64,000 nt of DNA, taken from Actinomycetota bacterium. GTDB lineage: Bacteria; Actinomycetota; Actinomycetes; S36-B12; GCA-2699445. Shown here one piece after another: positions 63,711-64,000 of the stretch. Positions within the stretch are counted from its first letter, which is position 1, and every line of letters starts with the position of its first letter. The stretch spans positions 23,833 to 87,832 of the forward strand of contig JAGQTY010000011.1 of NCBI GenBank assembly GCA_020438795.1, written 5' to 3'. Both the position numbers and the translations under genes were made by a program. The notes under the pieces are model-generated. The model did no database searches. It saw only the letters and a program-made list of their open reading frames with translations, and had not been told where the DNA came from.

Positions 63711-64000
63711 CCCAATAGTCGATGTTCAAACTTGCGACGTCCGCAGGTTTGACATCCTCTCCCGCGCGCAGCCTGGCTTCATAGGTCAGCGCTGCGGCGT
63801 GGAGCTTCGGGTCGAGCAGCCAGTCAAACGGTTCGCCGGGCTCTGCCTCCACCCGGTCGACGTTCTCGGTCTCGTAGACGTGGATGCGCTCGAAGAACGC
63901 TTGGTTGCAGATGCGTCGGAGTGAGTCGTCAATGCTCATGTAGATCGCGTGCATGTCACCGGCCAGGGCGAGGCAGTCTTCCAGGTGTGCCTTGGCCTGG
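63670..64000 (-). CDS. Probable serine recombinase, C-terminal fragment
   Basis: Open from the right edge (at least 110 codons, no start needed before 64000) to a TAA whose bases are the tRNA-Val anticodon loop. The sequence LEDCLALAGDMHAIYMSIDDSLRRICNQAFFERIHV, with helix and coiled character, matches the C-terminal region of large serine recombinases of actinobacterial phages and integrative elements; no tyrosine-recombinase motif is seen. The last 12 residues (GATGLEPVTPCL) are read from the tRNA 3' half, as expected if the gene sits at an attachment site. N-terminus and active site are outside. Confidence 0.6.
   Translation of the reverse strand, partial: QAKAHLEDCLALAGDMHAIYMSIDDSLRRICNQAFFERIHVYETENVDRVEAEPGEPFDWLLDPKLHAAALTYEARLRAGEDVKPADVASLNIDYWVGATGLEPVTPCL

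Noticed and set aside
63483..63752. 89-residue plus-strand frame
   Set aside because: It reads through the tRNA-Val gene (ending in typical tRNA-derived residues) and has no start context.
1..64000. CRISPR arrays, rRNA operons, replication origin
   Set aside because: No regularly spaced repeats with unique spacers, no rRNA sequence and no DnaA-box cluster were seen.

Overview
The window is high-GC DNA from an actinobacterium (Actinomycetota), probably free-living. The evidence is the gene order hrcA-dnaJ-rsmE-HIT-phoH-ybeY-corC-era-recO-uppS-glyS-dgt-dnaG, which matches the mycobacterial core, plus the actinobacterial families DUF3145, DUF3052, DUF3152, DUF2510 and DUF6703, one-chain glycyl-tRNA synthetase, homodimeric AceE, and many start codons placed 6-7 nt after a TAnnnT -10 box (leaderless mRNAs). 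I cannot name a genus. There is no rRNA, CRISPR array or transposase gene. Three tRNA genes are present.

Layout. 1-6.2 kb: compact chaperone/RNA-maturation operon from the end of hrcA to era. 6.2-14.7 kb: AI-2E permease, recO-uppS, glycyl-tRNA synthetase, an orphan ApbE-type flavin transferase, a DUF3152 metalloprotease-like protein and dusB. 14.7-17.6 kb: a signalling operon on the minus strand (REC-GGDEF diguanylate cyclase, single-domain response regulator, PAS histidine kinase). 17.6-26.3 kb: pyruvate phosphate dikinase behind a structured leader, DUF218 protein, dgt, a class V aminotransferase and dnaG. 26.4-33.5 kb: tRNA(CAT), a three-copy 23-bp repeat resembling a transposon end, a divergent shikimate-dehydrogenase-like gene, MFS carrier, a GT2-GtrA pair, tRNA-Asn and an Rpf-like secreted protein. 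33.6-39.2 kb: small membrane proteins, a large alpha/beta hydrolase, and a sodium:solute symporter divergent from a TreT-like glycosyltransferase.

39.3-43.8 kb holds a leucine-degradation operon (methylcrotonyl-CoA carboxylase beta and alpha, HMG-CoA lyase); a FadE19-type acyl-CoA dehydrogenase and the biotin transporter BioY, which fit the same pathway, lie at 52.4-54.4 kb. Between them, 44.8-52.3 kb is a cell-envelope sugar locus: WbpI-, WbpB-, WbpE- and WbpD-like enzymes that together would make a UDP-2,3-diacetamido-2,3-dideoxy-uronic acid, plus a secreted GH-A glycosidase. The five-gene minus-strand operon of this locus starts, unexpectedly, with a DUF3696-type AAA ATPase and an unrecognised protein with a phospholipase-D-like C-terminal segment. 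This two-gene pair is the best candidate here for an undescribed (possibly defence) system.

54.5-63.5 kb: an alpha/beta hydrolase that has lost its nucleophile, DUF3145, a secreted beta-propeller/FN3 protein, a ferritin-VIT1 iron exporter, aceE, DUF3052 and a methyltransferase. The right edge (63.6-64 kb) is tRNA-Val overlapped by the 3' end of what looks like a serine recombinase. This suggests that an integrated element begins there and continues outside the window.
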